Positions 9,191 to 17,422 of a DNA stretch of 64,000 nucleotides are shown piece after piece (the stretch's first letter is position 1; every line of letters starts with the position of its first letter). This DNA comes from an uncultured Chthonomonas sp. (GTDB taxonomy: Bacteria; Armatimonadota; Chthonomonadetes; Chthonomonadales; Chthonomonadaceae), in contig CAIONQ010000107.1 of assembly GCA_903859705.1 (NCBI GenBank), forward strand, positions 62,001 through 126,000, written 5' to 3'. The position numbers and the translations under genes are program-made. The notes under the pieces were generated by a model, which saw nothing but the letters and a program-made list of their open reading frames with translations, made no database searches and was not told the origin of the DNA.

Positions 9191-9240
9191 ATAACGAACA
9201 GTTCGGTACGCGGTGGTTGGGATCACCGAACTTCTCGCGT

Positions 9241-9269
9241 ATTATACTCCAGGTTTTCCGGGTTTGCAA
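9241..9269 (-). promoter_or_regulatory. Sigma-70 promoter of tRNA-Ala
   Basis: On the minus strand TTGCAA (9264-9269) and a perfect TATAAT (9241-9246) are separated by exactly 17 bases. Transcription should begin near 9234, about 44 bases before the mature tRNA end at 9190. Confidence 0.8.
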
Positions 9270-9339
9270 GGCGATTTTGCGTTCGATTCAGTTGAGCTTG
9301 CACGTCACTATTTAGCACAACCGTCATTCTGTTTAAGCC

Positions 9340-9373
9340 GGAGGATTTGCCTTACTTCGGGGCGAACTCCTCC
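9340..9373 (+). promoter_or_regulatory. Stable stem-loop in the leader of the DUF4432 gene
   Basis: GGAGGATTTGCC (9340-9351) can pair with GGCGAA-C-TCCTCC (9361-9373): 6 bp, one bulged C, 6 bp including one G-U pair, with a 9-base loop ending TTCGG. It stands about 130 bases upstream of the DUF4432 start and has no T-run. It could be an RNA leader structure or the 3' end of an unseen transcript. The rest of 9270-9502 shows no gene. Confidence 0.4.
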
Positions 9374-9502
9374 CAGAGCATGTTTCACTTCATTTCACTT
9401 CTATTCTATGGCGAGTACGCATTTATTACCCACATATGTGCTGATTAGCTTCGGAGTGGAAGCAACATCCTTCATTTCATTTTATTGCGAGGTATCCGTG
9501 AG

Positions 9503-10621
9503 ATGGCAATTCTAAATGGCAAGAGTTATACACGTGCAGAGCTGCTTCAACGTGTCGGCGACATCAGTCAGGTGGCTCGCGTAAAACCATATCGTCTGAT
9601 TGAAGGTTTCGAGGATGGTGTATTCGGAATTGACGTTACAACAGGAAGCGGCCTCGATTTTTCAATACTTCCCTCCCGCGGCCTGGATATCTCCTCGGCA
9701 TCCTATAACGGGCGATCGATGGCCTGGAGAAGCGCCACTACGGACACACATCCATCCTATTTTGATCACGAAGGTGAGAATGGCAGAGGCTGGCTCCGAG
9801 GCTTTTATGGTGGTTTAGTGGTTAGCTGCGGTATGGCGTATGCGGGTGCCAACGGTACAGACAATGGCCAGAACTACGGCCTGCATGGCCGCGTATCCAA
9901 CCTGCCGGCTACAAATGTTAGTTGGGATGGAGAGTGGGTTGGCGATGACTACGTATTAACCGTTAAAGGCAAGCTTCGTGAGGCTACTGTTTTCGGTGAA
10001 AACATTCAGCTTACAAGAACAATTCAGGCAAAGCTTGGAGAACGCAAGTTTACTATTCTTGACGAGGTCGAGAATATGGGATTCAAAGTTACCGAGCATA
10101 TGATGCTCTATCACATTAACATTGGTTTCCCTGCAGTTAATGATGACGCACGCATCGTTTCTCCCACAATCAGTGCAGAACCGCGTGATGAAGAGGCTGT
10201 TTCCGGTTATGATCGGTATACCAAACTGCAGCCACCGCAGGCAGGCTTCAACGAGCAGGTTTACTTTCATACACTGGCAAAATCGCCTGATGGTAAAGTA
10301 ACAACCGCTATTGTAAGCGAAGGGACCGAAACTGCACCTGGTGCGGAAAAAGGATTTGGAGTTTACTGCAAGTATAACCCGGATCAATTGCCAAGATTCA
10401 TTGAATGGAAAATGATGGATGCCGGAACCTATGTGGTTGGTATGGAGCCGGCAAACTGCCTTGTAATGGGCCGGGCAGCGGAAAGAAGCAGGGGCACCTT
10501 GCTAACGCTCCAGCCAGGGGAAATTCGAAAGTACGAGCTTGAAATCGGAGTATTGAACTCGGCATCTGAAATTGCTGAGCTCGAAACTGCGTGCCAGGCT
10601 GCAATTGGTAACATAAGCTGA
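9503..10621 (+). CDS. DUF4432 family protein (aldose-1-epimerase-like beta-sandwich)
   Basis: Predicted cytosolic sugar-processing protein of 372 residues from the galactose-mutarotase-like superfamily, DUF4432. Recognisable blocks are GLDFSILPSRGLDISSASYN (the PSRGLDI motif), MAWRS, WLRGFYGGLVVSCGM, NYGLHGRVSNLPA, the His-containing MMLYHINIGFP and VVGMEPANC near the end. Conserved His and Glu residues of the mutarotase fold are present, but the substrate is unknown; members often occur in sugar-acid or polyol catabolic loci. ATG 9503 is chosen because GAGG lies about 10 bases upstream. Its TGA overlaps the next ATG by one base, implying translational coupling to the membrane protein. Confidence 0.87.
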   Translation: MAILNGKSYTRAELLQRVGDISQVARVKPYRLIEGFEDGVFGIDVTTGSGLDFSILPSRGLDISSASYNGRSMAWRSATTDTHPSYFDHEGENGRGWLRGFYGGLVVSCGMAYAGANGTDNGQNYGLHGRVSNLPATNVSWDGEWVGDDYVLTVKGKLREATVFGENIQLTRTIQAKLGERKFTILDEVENMGFKVTEHMMLYHINIGFPAVNDDARIVSPTISAEPRDEEAVSGYDRYTKLQPPQAGFNEQVYFHTLAKSPDGKVTTAIVSEGTETAPGAEKGFGVYCKYNPDQLPRFIEWKMMDAGTYVVGMEPANCLVMGRAAERSRGTLLTLQPGEIRKYELEIGVLNSASEIAELETACQAAIGNIS

Positions 10622-12372
10622 TGCCTGATGTTGTAGGTAACAATCAAGGTAATACACCAGATAGTGCTCAGAGACGGTGGGCAGCGGGAATTGCTTCCGT
10701 TGCCCTCTTGCTCACATTCATCCCCTATCTTATAGGTTTGAGCTTTGCAGGTGATCGCAAGTTTCTGTGGCTTGGCTATAATCTGGATGATAGCTGTGTT
10801 TACCTTTCCTGGATGCGGCAGGCTGCGGCAGGTTCTGCGCACGCATTAAATATGTTTACTGTGGATGCACAGCATGGAATGTCCATGAATCCGCTGTTCT
10901 TTGTGATGGGCGGTTTAAGTGGTCTCCTGCACGTACCGCTGCCAATTGCCTACCACATTTTCAGAATTCTGTTTGGTGCATTGCTTCTTTTCTGTGTGTG
11001 GCGGTTGATTGAGCTTTCAACAGAGAATTCTCGTTCTCGGAAATTGGCATTCTTATTTGTTTGCTTCAGTGCCGGGTTCGGGTGGATCCCGGGCCTCTGG
11101 CCCGCACCGATCGATGCGTGGCAGCCTGAAGCAATCACCTATTTATCGCTTTACCTATCCCCGCTTTTTGCGTTTTCGCTGGCAATGCAGGCGCTGAGTG
11201 TTGTGCTCCTGTTGCGCTCGGTAGCCGCTGGTGGTAAGCAAGGTATATATTTCGCTATCCAATCCGGGTTTTGTGTTTTTGCCCTCGGCTTAACTCACAC
11301 ATACGATGTGGTTACCATGTACGCAGTTTTTGGAGCCATAGCGGTTACTATGTCATTCCGTGGTGCTGCTCTGCTCAAACGCGCGTGGGGATATGCAGTT
11401 CTTGCAGGAGCAGTTGGCTTACCCTCTGTACTCTACATTTATCACCAGCTTCAAATTGAGAAGATATTCCATGCACGTATGGAAGTCAAAACTGCTTCTG
11501 GGCCAATAATCAATTTGGTTTTAGGTCTGGGTCTTCCCCTGTTGTTCGCCATTGTTTCAACAGCTGCAGCGCTCAGGATGTACCGTAAAGAGGCAGCTTT
11601 ATCCACGGTTGGCGTTCGGGTTGCCCTCGGTGCATGGATACTTGCCAATATTGCTGTTTCTTACCTGCCAGTAGAAGCATTTCCGTTTCAACGCAAAATG
11701 CTTCAGGGTGTACATATTCCTGTTGCCATACTGGGAGGCATTGGTGCGGCAGGTATCTTACAACGGTGGCTCACAAACTCTCCTCGTCGCCTCTATCTTG
11801 CAGCAGCTGGTTCCCTTGTGGCTCTTACCTCAGTTACAAATGTACGGTTCATGTTGCGCGATATGGAGAGCTTTGAGATCGACCAGATCCAGACTACTCA
11901 CATGCATCGGCCCTACATTAATCCTGGTGAGGTAGACGCCCTTGCCTGGCTCGAGAAAAACACTTCGGAAAGCGATGCAATCCAGCCTATCCCATGGGTT
12001 GCAGCAAGTGGCTCTCAATTTGGACCAATAGATATGACCCTTGCATGTATTCTGCCTGGTGCCATTCATCGGAAGGTTTATTGTGGCCACTGGGGTGAAA
12101 CGCCCGCATATCAGGAAAAACTCTCATCACTTGTACGCATAGGGCTTCCGCCAGAGCGAATGCCGGAGGCGGCAAGAGAAGCACTTGTGCGTAGCATGAA
12201 TGTTAAGTATCTGGTGTTTTCTCAGAAACCCGCAGATGCCTCTGCGGGCAGTGGTGACGATGCCGCACAGAAGCTAATGCCCATCTTTACGGGGCAATTG
12301 CCACTGCCATCGTGGCTATCGCGCGTGTACACTAACAAAACGGTTGATATATACAAAGTAGAACTGCCGTAG
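10621..12372 (+). CDS. Polytopic membrane protein, probable GT-C-fold glycosyltransferase-like
   Basis: Protein of 583 residues with about ten hydrophobic segments and a soluble C-terminal region of about 170 residues. After the first segment the loop reads LWLGYNLDDSCVYLSWMRQA; the Asp pair followed by Y.SW in the first outer loop resembles GT-C enzymes. A second loop has FTVDAQHGMSMNPLFFVMGG. The C-terminal half has KYLVFSQKP-type text, as in many GT-C proteins of unknown specificity. I do not recognise a named family. It is co-translated with DUF4432 (one-base TGATG overlap), and its stop codon lies inside a terminator stem. Confidence 0.7.
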   Translation: MPDVVGNNQGNTPDSAQRRWAAGIASVALLLTFIPYLIGLSFAGDRKFLWLGYNLDDSCVYLSWMRQAAAGSAHALNMFTVDAQHGMSMNPLFFVMGGLSGLLHVPLPIAYHIFRILFGALLLFCVWRLIELSTENSRSRKLAFLFVCFSAGFGWIPGLWPAPIDAWQPEAITYLSLYLSPLFAFSLAMQALSVVLLLRSVAAGGKQGIYFAIQSGFCVFALGLTHTYDVVTMYAVFGAIAVTMSFRGAALLKRAWGYAVLAGAVGLPSVLYIYHQLQIEKIFHARMEVKTASGPIINLVLGLGLPLLFAIVSTAAALRMYRKEAALSTVGVRVALGAWILANIAVSYLPVEAFPFQRKMLQGVHIPVAILGGIGAAGILQRWLTNSPRRLYLAAAGSLVALTSVTNVRFMLRDMESFEIDQIQTTHMHRPYINPGEVDALAWLEKNTSESDAIQPIPWVAASGSQFGPIDMTLACILPGAIHRKVYCGHWGETPAYQEKLSSLVRIGLPPERMPEAAREALVRSMNVKYLVFSQKPADASAGSGDDAAQKLMPIFTGQLPLPSWLSRVYTNKTVDIYKVELP

Positions 12373-12392
12373 CCAGTTTATGGCTACGGCAG
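12364..12392 (+). terminator. Terminator hairpin overlapping the stop codon
   Basis: Perfect 12-bp stem (12364-12375 with 12381-12392), loop GTTTA, followed by GATTTTAATGTATTT. The TAG stop at 12370-12372 is part of the left arm. It lies between convergent genes and could stop transcription from both sides. Confidence 0.75.
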
Positions 12393-12425
12393 GATTTTAA
12401 TGTATTTGGTGCTTCTTGTGTGAAG

Positions 12426-13406
12426 TTATTTTGAAGCGTTCTTATTCACGAAGTTCACAAGCTCCCGGGCCATCTCTTCATCATGAAGCGGACCAATCTC
12501 CCAATAAGTAACGTCCATAGCCTGCTTTACGCGGCCGGTTACTGCAACGCGATGTTTTAGTACAAACACAAGACTCTCATTTTCGTGCTTGGCCGACCAC
12601 TGAAAGAACCTCGATCTACCTTCCGGCTTCAAGTTTAGCCGTGCAGTAAACGTCTTAGGATCAAAGGCATTGGGTGGGTTCTCATCGAGCTCAGCTCCGC
12701 TAAAACTATCACCCAGCAATACCACGGGGCACGCTGCAAGTAGAGATTCTGGCGGAATGGGCAATCCATGGTCCACCTGGCGTCCGCTTCCACTGGACTC
12801 ACCGGAATCGTTTTCTTCGCCCTTAATCTTCTTTATTCGTTCTGCCTGAAACCTCTGAAGTTGTTCACCAAGCGTTGTATTTTGCGGCGCAAATATTTTG
12901 CCACTTTGAACCTGTATGGTGATTGGAGTGGATGGAGATATCAAAGTCGTCCAGTCTGCTCTACCCATAATCTGGCTGATTCCAGCCTTCAGGTAGGGTT
13001 CCAGCATACGGTAGGCTGTTTCGTTATCCGTGTTCTGTGCAGAACGGATTGTTTCCCCTATTTCCTGGCGAAACATGGGGCCGTTCTTCTCGTTAAAGAT
13101 AGTGCCCCAGCCGTATTCGGTAAGTTCAACGCGTGACGTCTGATTTGCAGTAACAATTCTAAACAGGTTATGGTCGTAATCCCGCGAATCGAGGGTTCCT
13201 ACAACCGTTAATCCCTCCGACTGTGGAGTGAGAAGCGGCCACTGCTTCTGCAGCAAATAGTGATCTTGAACGCGTCCAGTTACATACCATATGCTAACTA
13301 AGCCAACAAACCCCAGAATAAGGTTGCGCGTCCCACGCTCCTTTGTAATTCCCTGGTATCGCTTGGGTGTTGGTTCAGTTCCGGGTGCGTGGGCAAACAT
13401 ACCCAT
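12426..13406 (-). CDS. Membrane-anchored protein with a SecD/SecF P1-head-like C-terminal domain
   Basis: Protein of 326 residues. A single hydrophobic segment at about 28-46 follows a short basic N-terminus; the rest should be outside the membrane. Residues 232-326 read GDSFSGAELDENPP, then ARLNLKPEGRSRFFQWSA, ESLVFVLKHRVAVTG and LHDEEMARELVNFVN. This matches the order of features in the first periplasmic head domain of SecD: a G..L..A opening, V.L.L..EG...F, a hydrophobic pair around a turn, and a final E.A..L...L helix. There are no SecD transmembrane helices. A charged Ser/Gly linker occurs at about 195-215. The role is unknown; the resemblance is by eye. Confidence 0.6.
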   Translation of the reverse strand: MGMFAHAPGTEPTPKRYQGITKERGTRNLILGFVGLVSIWYVTGRVQDHYLLQKQWPLLTPQSEGLTVVGTLDSRDYDHNLFRIVTANQTSRVELTEYGWGTIFNEKNGPMFRQEIGETIRSAQNTDNETAYRMLEPYLKAGISQIMGRADWTTLISPSTPITIQVQSGKIFAPQNTTLGEQLQRFQAERIKKIKGEENDSGESSGSGRQVDHGLPIPPESLLAACPVVLLGDSFSGAELDENPPNAFDPKTFTARLNLKPEGRSRFFQWSAKHENESLVFVLKHRVAVTGRVKQAMDVTYWEIGPLHDEEMARELVNFVNKNASK

Positions 13407-13525
13407 AATAATAGTTCTCCGTGCTGTGTCATACAGATGCCCACACGCAGAAACAGCCGGCTTGTGCCGACTGTTCTCTGCCGAAGGCTGGCTGCCATGC
13501 CACGTAAGATATCAAAGGCAGCGCA

Positions 13526-14635
13526 TCAGGCAAGAATATGCTTGAGGGCAACTAGAAGCAGGGCAACGTTTCGTCTTGTTGCTGAAGCTCCCATCGTGCC
13601 TATTCTCCATACCTTGCCTTTGAGATCGCCAAGACCGCCGCCAATTTCGAGTCCGAACTCGTATAGCAGGCGCTTGCGAACAGCTACCTCATCCTCTACA
13701 TTGCTCGGCACGTATACCGAGTTGAGGGTGGGCAGGCGATACTCAGCATTGGCAAAGGGCTTAATGCCCAGTTCTGTGAGCCCTGTCATAAGCTGATGGC
13801 TTACGTCACGATGTCTGCGATACCGTGCTTCAAGGCCTTCTTCCAGGATTTCCGCAAGGGCTTCCCGCAAGGCAAAGAGCAAGTTCACAGGAACTGTATG
13901 GTGATACGTGTGCGGGGCATCATAATAGTTCCTGAGCAGTTTCCAGTCGTAATACCAGTTAGGAACTGGTGACTTTCGACTCTGCGCTACCTGATACGCA
14001 GCTTCAGAAACGGTAATGGGTGCGAGGCCTGGCGGTGCGCCAACACACTTCTGTGTGCCGGAGTAGCAGACGTCCACATCGCACTCATCAATGTTTACCG
14101 GTATGCCGCCAAGCGAAGTTACTGCATCTACGAGGAAAAGTGCAGATCGATCATGAGCTATTTCTGCAATAGGCTCTAACGGCTGCCGAACTCCTGTAGA
14201 TGTTTCCGCATGGACTGTGCCAACCAGTTTTACTGACGGCAGTGCCTTCACTGCATCATAAAACTGACCGGGCTCTATAATCTGGCCCCATTCCGCGTTA
14301 ACTTCGGTAACATTTGCTCCAAGGCGCCTGCTTATTTCGGCCATTCGCATGCCAAAGAAGCCATTGATCCCCACAACGACATTGTCGCCGGGCTCAATTA
14401 GGTTCACAAGGCAGCACTCCATCCCGGCCATTCCTGTTCCGGTAAGGGGTATCGTAAAGTCGTTGGCCGTTCCAAACAGAGTTCTGAGGTCAGCCCGCAA
14501 ATCGTCCAGCAATGTGAATAGCTCGGGATCGAGATACCCAATAGGATTTCTTCCTAGCGCCTCAAGTACACGAGGGTTTACGCTGCTTGGGCCAGGGCCA
14601 AGTAATATGCGGGGGCTGGGTAATGCTGTTTCCAT
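13526..14635 (-). CDS. Class V aminotransferase, alanine-glyoxylate / serine-glyoxylate type
   Basis: PLP-dependent aminotransferase of fold type I, 369 residues. The N-terminus LLGPGPSSVNPRVLEALGR is typical of the AGXT family. Then come TGTGMAGMECCLVNL, the PLP-ring Asp170 in LFLVDAVTSLGG, and the Schiff-base Lys196 in YSGTQKCVGAPPGLAP. The C-terminal domain has the FGLEIGGGLGDLKGKVWRIG block, including the substrate-carboxylate Arg. Likely reaction: transfer of an amino group from Ala or Ser to glyoxylate; aspartate or phosphonate-type donors cannot be excluded. AGGAG and AAGG lie before ATG 14635. It follows fabI by 29 bases on the same strand, probably co-transcribed without obvious functional link. 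Confidence 0.9.
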   Translation of the reverse strand: METALPSPRILLGPGPSSVNPRVLEALGRNPIGYLDPELFTLLDDLRADLRTLFGTANDFTIPLTGTGMAGMECCLVNLIEPGDNVVVGINGFFGMRMAEISRRLGANVTEVNAEWGQIIEPGQFYDAVKALPSVKLVGTVHAETSTGVRQPLEPIAEIAHDRSALFLVDAVTSLGGIPVNIDECDVDVCYSGTQKCVGAPPGLAPITVSEAAYQVAQSRKSPVPNWYYDWKLLRNYYDAPHTYHHTVPVNLLFALREALAEILEEGLEARYRRHRDVSHQLMTGLTELGIKPFANAEYRLPTLNSVYVPSNVEDEVAVRKRLLYEFGLEIGGGLGDLKGKVWRIGTMGASATRRNVALLLVALKHILA

Positions 14636-14664
14636 AACGCCTTCTTTGTCTCCTGAGCCCGTAA

Positions 14665-15450
14665 TCAGGCAATCCCGAGAATGTTATAGCCGCAGTCTAC
14701 ATAGATTGTTTCACCAGTAATTGCGCGCGACCATGGGCTCATCAAGAATAGTACAACATCACCTACCTCTTCGGCTTCAACACCTCTGCCAAGGGGTGCA
14801 CGATCGGCAACATACTGCCGCATAGCATCAAAGCCTGCAATTCCTGATGCGGCCAATGTCTTGATTGGGCCAGCGGATACCGCGTTTACGCGGATGTGCT
14901 CTTTGCCGAGGTCTACAGCAAGGTATCTCACGCTAGCTTCCAGTGCCGCTTTGGCAACGCCCATCACGTTGTACTTCGGAACTGCCCTATCTGCACCAAG
15001 GTAAGTAAGAGTAACAATAGAGCCACCTCCTGCTGCGTTAAGGTAAGGGCGCGCTGATCGAGACATGTTAACGAGCGTATAGGTGCTGTTTTCATGAGCC
15101 ATCAGAAATCCCTCTTTGGATGTAACAACAAACTCGCCATCCAGCTCATCTTTATTGGCAAAAGCGATGCCGTGCAGCAATCCATCCAATTTACCACCAA
15201 AGTGTGCTGCAGTTTTCTGCATCAGCGCTTCAACCTGCTCATCATCCGCGGCATTGCAGTGAAAGATTGGCGCCGAAATGCCGGCATCTTGCATTAATTT
15301 CTCAACGCCTTTTTGTTCTCGCTCACCAAATACAGAGAAGGCAAGGTTGGCCCCCTCGCGGTGGAGCGAAACTGCCGCATGCCACGCAATACTCCAGCGA
15401 TTGCGCGCACCTGTTACCAGAACGCTGCGACCACTCATCACTCCAGACAT
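14665..15450 (-). CDS. fabI: Enoyl-[acyl-carrier-protein] reductase (NADH), FabI type
   Basis: Last reductive step of fatty-acid elongation, 261 residues, short-chain dehydrogenase fold. The nucleotide-binding start SVLVTGARNRWSIAW matches the FabI TG(V)A....SIA pattern. HGIAFANKDELDGEF matches the conserved H(S/G)IAF block. The FabI active site is present with Tyr150, Tyr160 and Lys167 (Y-x6-K) in GADRAVPKYNVMGVAKAAL, and the end VDCGYNILGI is standard for the family. The frame continues upstream, but ATG 15450 has GGGAGG 6 bases away and gives the usual length. A second ATG four codons in is possible. Divergent from the alpha/beta hydrolase. Confidence 0.95.
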   Translation of the reverse strand: MSGVMSGRSVLVTGARNRWSIAWHAAVSLHREGANLAFSVFGEREQKGVEKLMQDAGISAPIFHCNAADDEQVEALMQKTAAHFGGKLDGLLHGIAFANKDELDGEFVVTSKEGFLMAHENSTYTLVNMSRSARPYLNAAGGGSIVTLTYLGADRAVPKYNVMGVAKAALEASVRYLAVDLGKEHIRVNAVSAGPIKTLAASGIAGFDAMRQYVADRAPLGRGVEAEEVGDVVLFLMSPWSRAITGETIYVDCGYNILGIA

Positions 15451-15548
15451 AAAGGGCCTCCCGTGGGTATCATCGTATCGTAGCATTGGCAGAACCAGAT
15501 ATCGCACCAGCGATTTCGGTGGGCTGCGCAATGCTGTAAAGGTGCCAT

Positions 15549-16430
15549 ATGGGGCAGCACCCACTAAAAACCATTGCATCGATATTTGTTTGGAGCGGAA
15601 CGCGCCCCAGGCGCCGCACATTCTCACCGTCCGCCAAACACCGCAAGCATTGCGAGCAGGTTACATTTCCTTCTCTCGCACATTGTGGCGAAACCGTGGA
15701 ATTGTCCGGATGGCTATTTCCCGCACAGAAACCACTTGGAAGCATCATCTTGTGTCATGGCCATACATCCGACAAGCGGGAAATGGCCGACAGAGCATTC
15801 CTGTTCAGCAAGCATCATTTTACCACGCTGACGTTCGATTTTCGTGCCCGTGGGATGAGTGGCGGAGATGCCTGTACACTCGGTTGGCTAGAACAACTCG
15901 ATGTGCTTGGCGCAATTAAGTATCTTCAGGCTCGCAACGAGCTTCAGCATCTGCCAATTGGTGCCATTGGAAGCAGTATGGGTGCAGCTGCATGTATACT
16001 TGCGGCAGCACAACCATTGGGCGGGGGGCTGGGTATCCGCGCAATTGTTGCAGAGGCATCTTTTGGAAATCTTGATGCGGCTGTACGGCAGAGAGCGGGT
16101 TTGTTTCTTGGCCGTGCAGGTAAAACTGTTGCGGAAGAATGCGCGAAGATTGCAAAGTGCCAATTGGACATGGAAATCGGCACCATTTCTCCCGCCGACG
16201 CGATACCTCTCGTTGCGCCTCGTCCAGTATTGTTGATCGAAGATGGGCTTGATCTTACCTGTCCTTCGTCCCAGAGTAAACTACTTCAATCTCAGGCAAA
16301 GCCCCCGTTTGAAATTTGGGTTGCGAGGGCGGCGCCGCATTCGGGTGCCTTTTTTATGTATCCAGAGCTCTATGTTCAAAGAGTTTGTGCTTTTATGAAA
16401 GCTGCATTTACGGCTGGCAGCACATCTTGA
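15549..16430 (+). CDS. Alpha/beta hydrolase (serine hydrolase)
   Basis: Protein of 293 residues with a full alpha/beta-hydrolase layout: oxyanion-hole region IILCHGHTSDKREMADR, FDFRARGMSGG after strand 4, nucleophile elbow GAIGSSMGAA (GxSxG, Ser about 144), acidic residue in VLLIEDGLDLTCPSS and catalytic His in AAPHSGAFF. The N-terminal 35 residues are basic, with one hydrophobic patch, and may anchor or extend the protein. Such BAAT/prolyl-oligopeptidase-like hydrolases act on esters or amides; no substrate can be given. AAAGGTG lies just upstream of ATG 15549, which supports this start, though spacing is short. Divergent from fabI. Confidence 0.8.
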   Translation: MGQHPLKTIASIFVWSGTRPRRRTFSPSAKHRKHCEQVTFPSLAHCGETVELSGWLFPAQKPLGSIILCHGHTSDKREMADRAFLFSKHHFTTLTFDFRARGMSGGDACTLGWLEQLDVLGAIKYLQARNELQHLPIGAIGSSMGAAACILAAAQPLGGGLGIRAIVAEASFGNLDAAVRQRAGLFLGRAGKTVAEECAKIAKCQLDMEIGTISPADAIPLVAPRPVLLIEDGLDLTCPSSQSKLLQSQAKPPFEIWVARAAPHSGAFFMYPELYVQRVCAFMKAAFTAGSTS

Positions 16431-16533
16431 GGCGGGCAGGCGGGTAGCTTTATGGAGGAAACAGGGGCAGATGCAGGGAAGAACGTTGTTATCTCACATA
16501 GCCGCAAACGGGGTTATTTAACTGGAGTTCGAT

Positions 16534-17370
16534 TTGTTTAAGTACGCAATATGCAACGAAACCTTTCAGAGTTGGGATTGGGAGGCAGCCTGCCATGAAA
16601 CCGCGCGCTGCGGTTACAGCGCGATAGAAATTGCGCCATTTACGTTAGCATCAGATGTGCGTGATATATCGACAGATACCAGAAAGCAAATTGCATCTAC
16701 CGCCGTTTCGGCTGGGCTTGAAATTACAGGACTACACTGGTTGCTGGTTTCGCCAAAGGGACTGTCTATAACTGGGGATGATGCGGCTGTGCGCATGGAG
16801 ACCTCTAACCATCTGAAGGCTCTTGTAGAATTTTGCAGCGACGTGTCTGGATACTCTATGGTGCTCGGATCCCCGGCACAGCGGCGATTGCCAGCATCAG
16901 CTGGTGATAACCAGGCTCAGGTACAACTGGCAGAACAGCGCCTGTTAGAGGTACTGGCTCCGGCTCTGGATAGCGCAGCACAGCTTGGTGTAACTATCTG
17001 CCTTGAGCCGCTGCCAGCACCAGAGGCCGATTTTGTTCTCACACTTCGGGATGCAGTAGCCATTGTTGAAAGAGCGGCCCACCCTGCCCTTCAGACAATG
17101 CTTGATGTGAAATCTGGATGCAGCGACATTGAGCCTATCCCAGACCTCATTGAGAAGTACCACCGCTGGATAAAACATGTGCATGTAAACGATGCAAATC
17201 GACGCGGCCCGGGATTTGGCGATACGGATTTTGTGCCTATACTGTCGGCACTCGCTCGCGTTGGCTATACTGGCCCCGTTTCGGTGGAGGTCTTTGATTA
17301 CTCTCCGGATCCCGTAACCATCGCATCTGGATCTATTGAATATCTGAAGCGATGTGAACCCCTGGAATAG
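16534..17370 (+). CDS. Sugar phosphate isomerase/epimerase (AP-endonuclease-2-like TIM barrel)
   Basis: TIM-barrel protein, 278 residues, of the xylose-isomerase-like superfamily. Strand ends carry metal-binding acids: ITICLEPLPAPEADF-type region (TICLEPL), MLDVKSGC, HVHVNDANRRGPGFGDTDF and VSVEVFDYSPDP. This set (E, D, H..N, H/G..D, E) is the usual divalent-metal site of D-tagatose/psicose-3-epimerase-like enzymes. No ATG is in position. A TTG at 16534 has GGAG at 16524-16527, six bases away, so TTG is the start. The DUF6807 gene follows 53 bases later and is probably co-transcribed, pointing to a catabolic route for a sugar derivative. Substrate unknown. Confidence 0.87.
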   Translation: MFKYAICNETFQSWDWEAACHETARCGYSAIEIAPFTLASDVRDISTDTRKQIASTAVSAGLEITGLHWLLVSPKGLSITGDDAAVRMETSNHLKALVEFCSDVSGYSMVLGSPAQRRLPASAGDNQAQVQLAEQRLLEVLAPALDSAAQLGVTICLEPLPAPEADFVLTLRDAVAIVERAAHPALQTMLDVKSGCSDIEPIPDLIEKYHRWIKHVHVNDANRRGPGFGDTDFVPILSALARVGYTGPVSVEVFDYSPDPVTIASGSIEYLKRCEPLE

Positions 17371-17422
17371 AAGGTTGTTTTCATCACAGGAATTCGGACT
17401 TATTGATGATAGCTGAGGCGAT

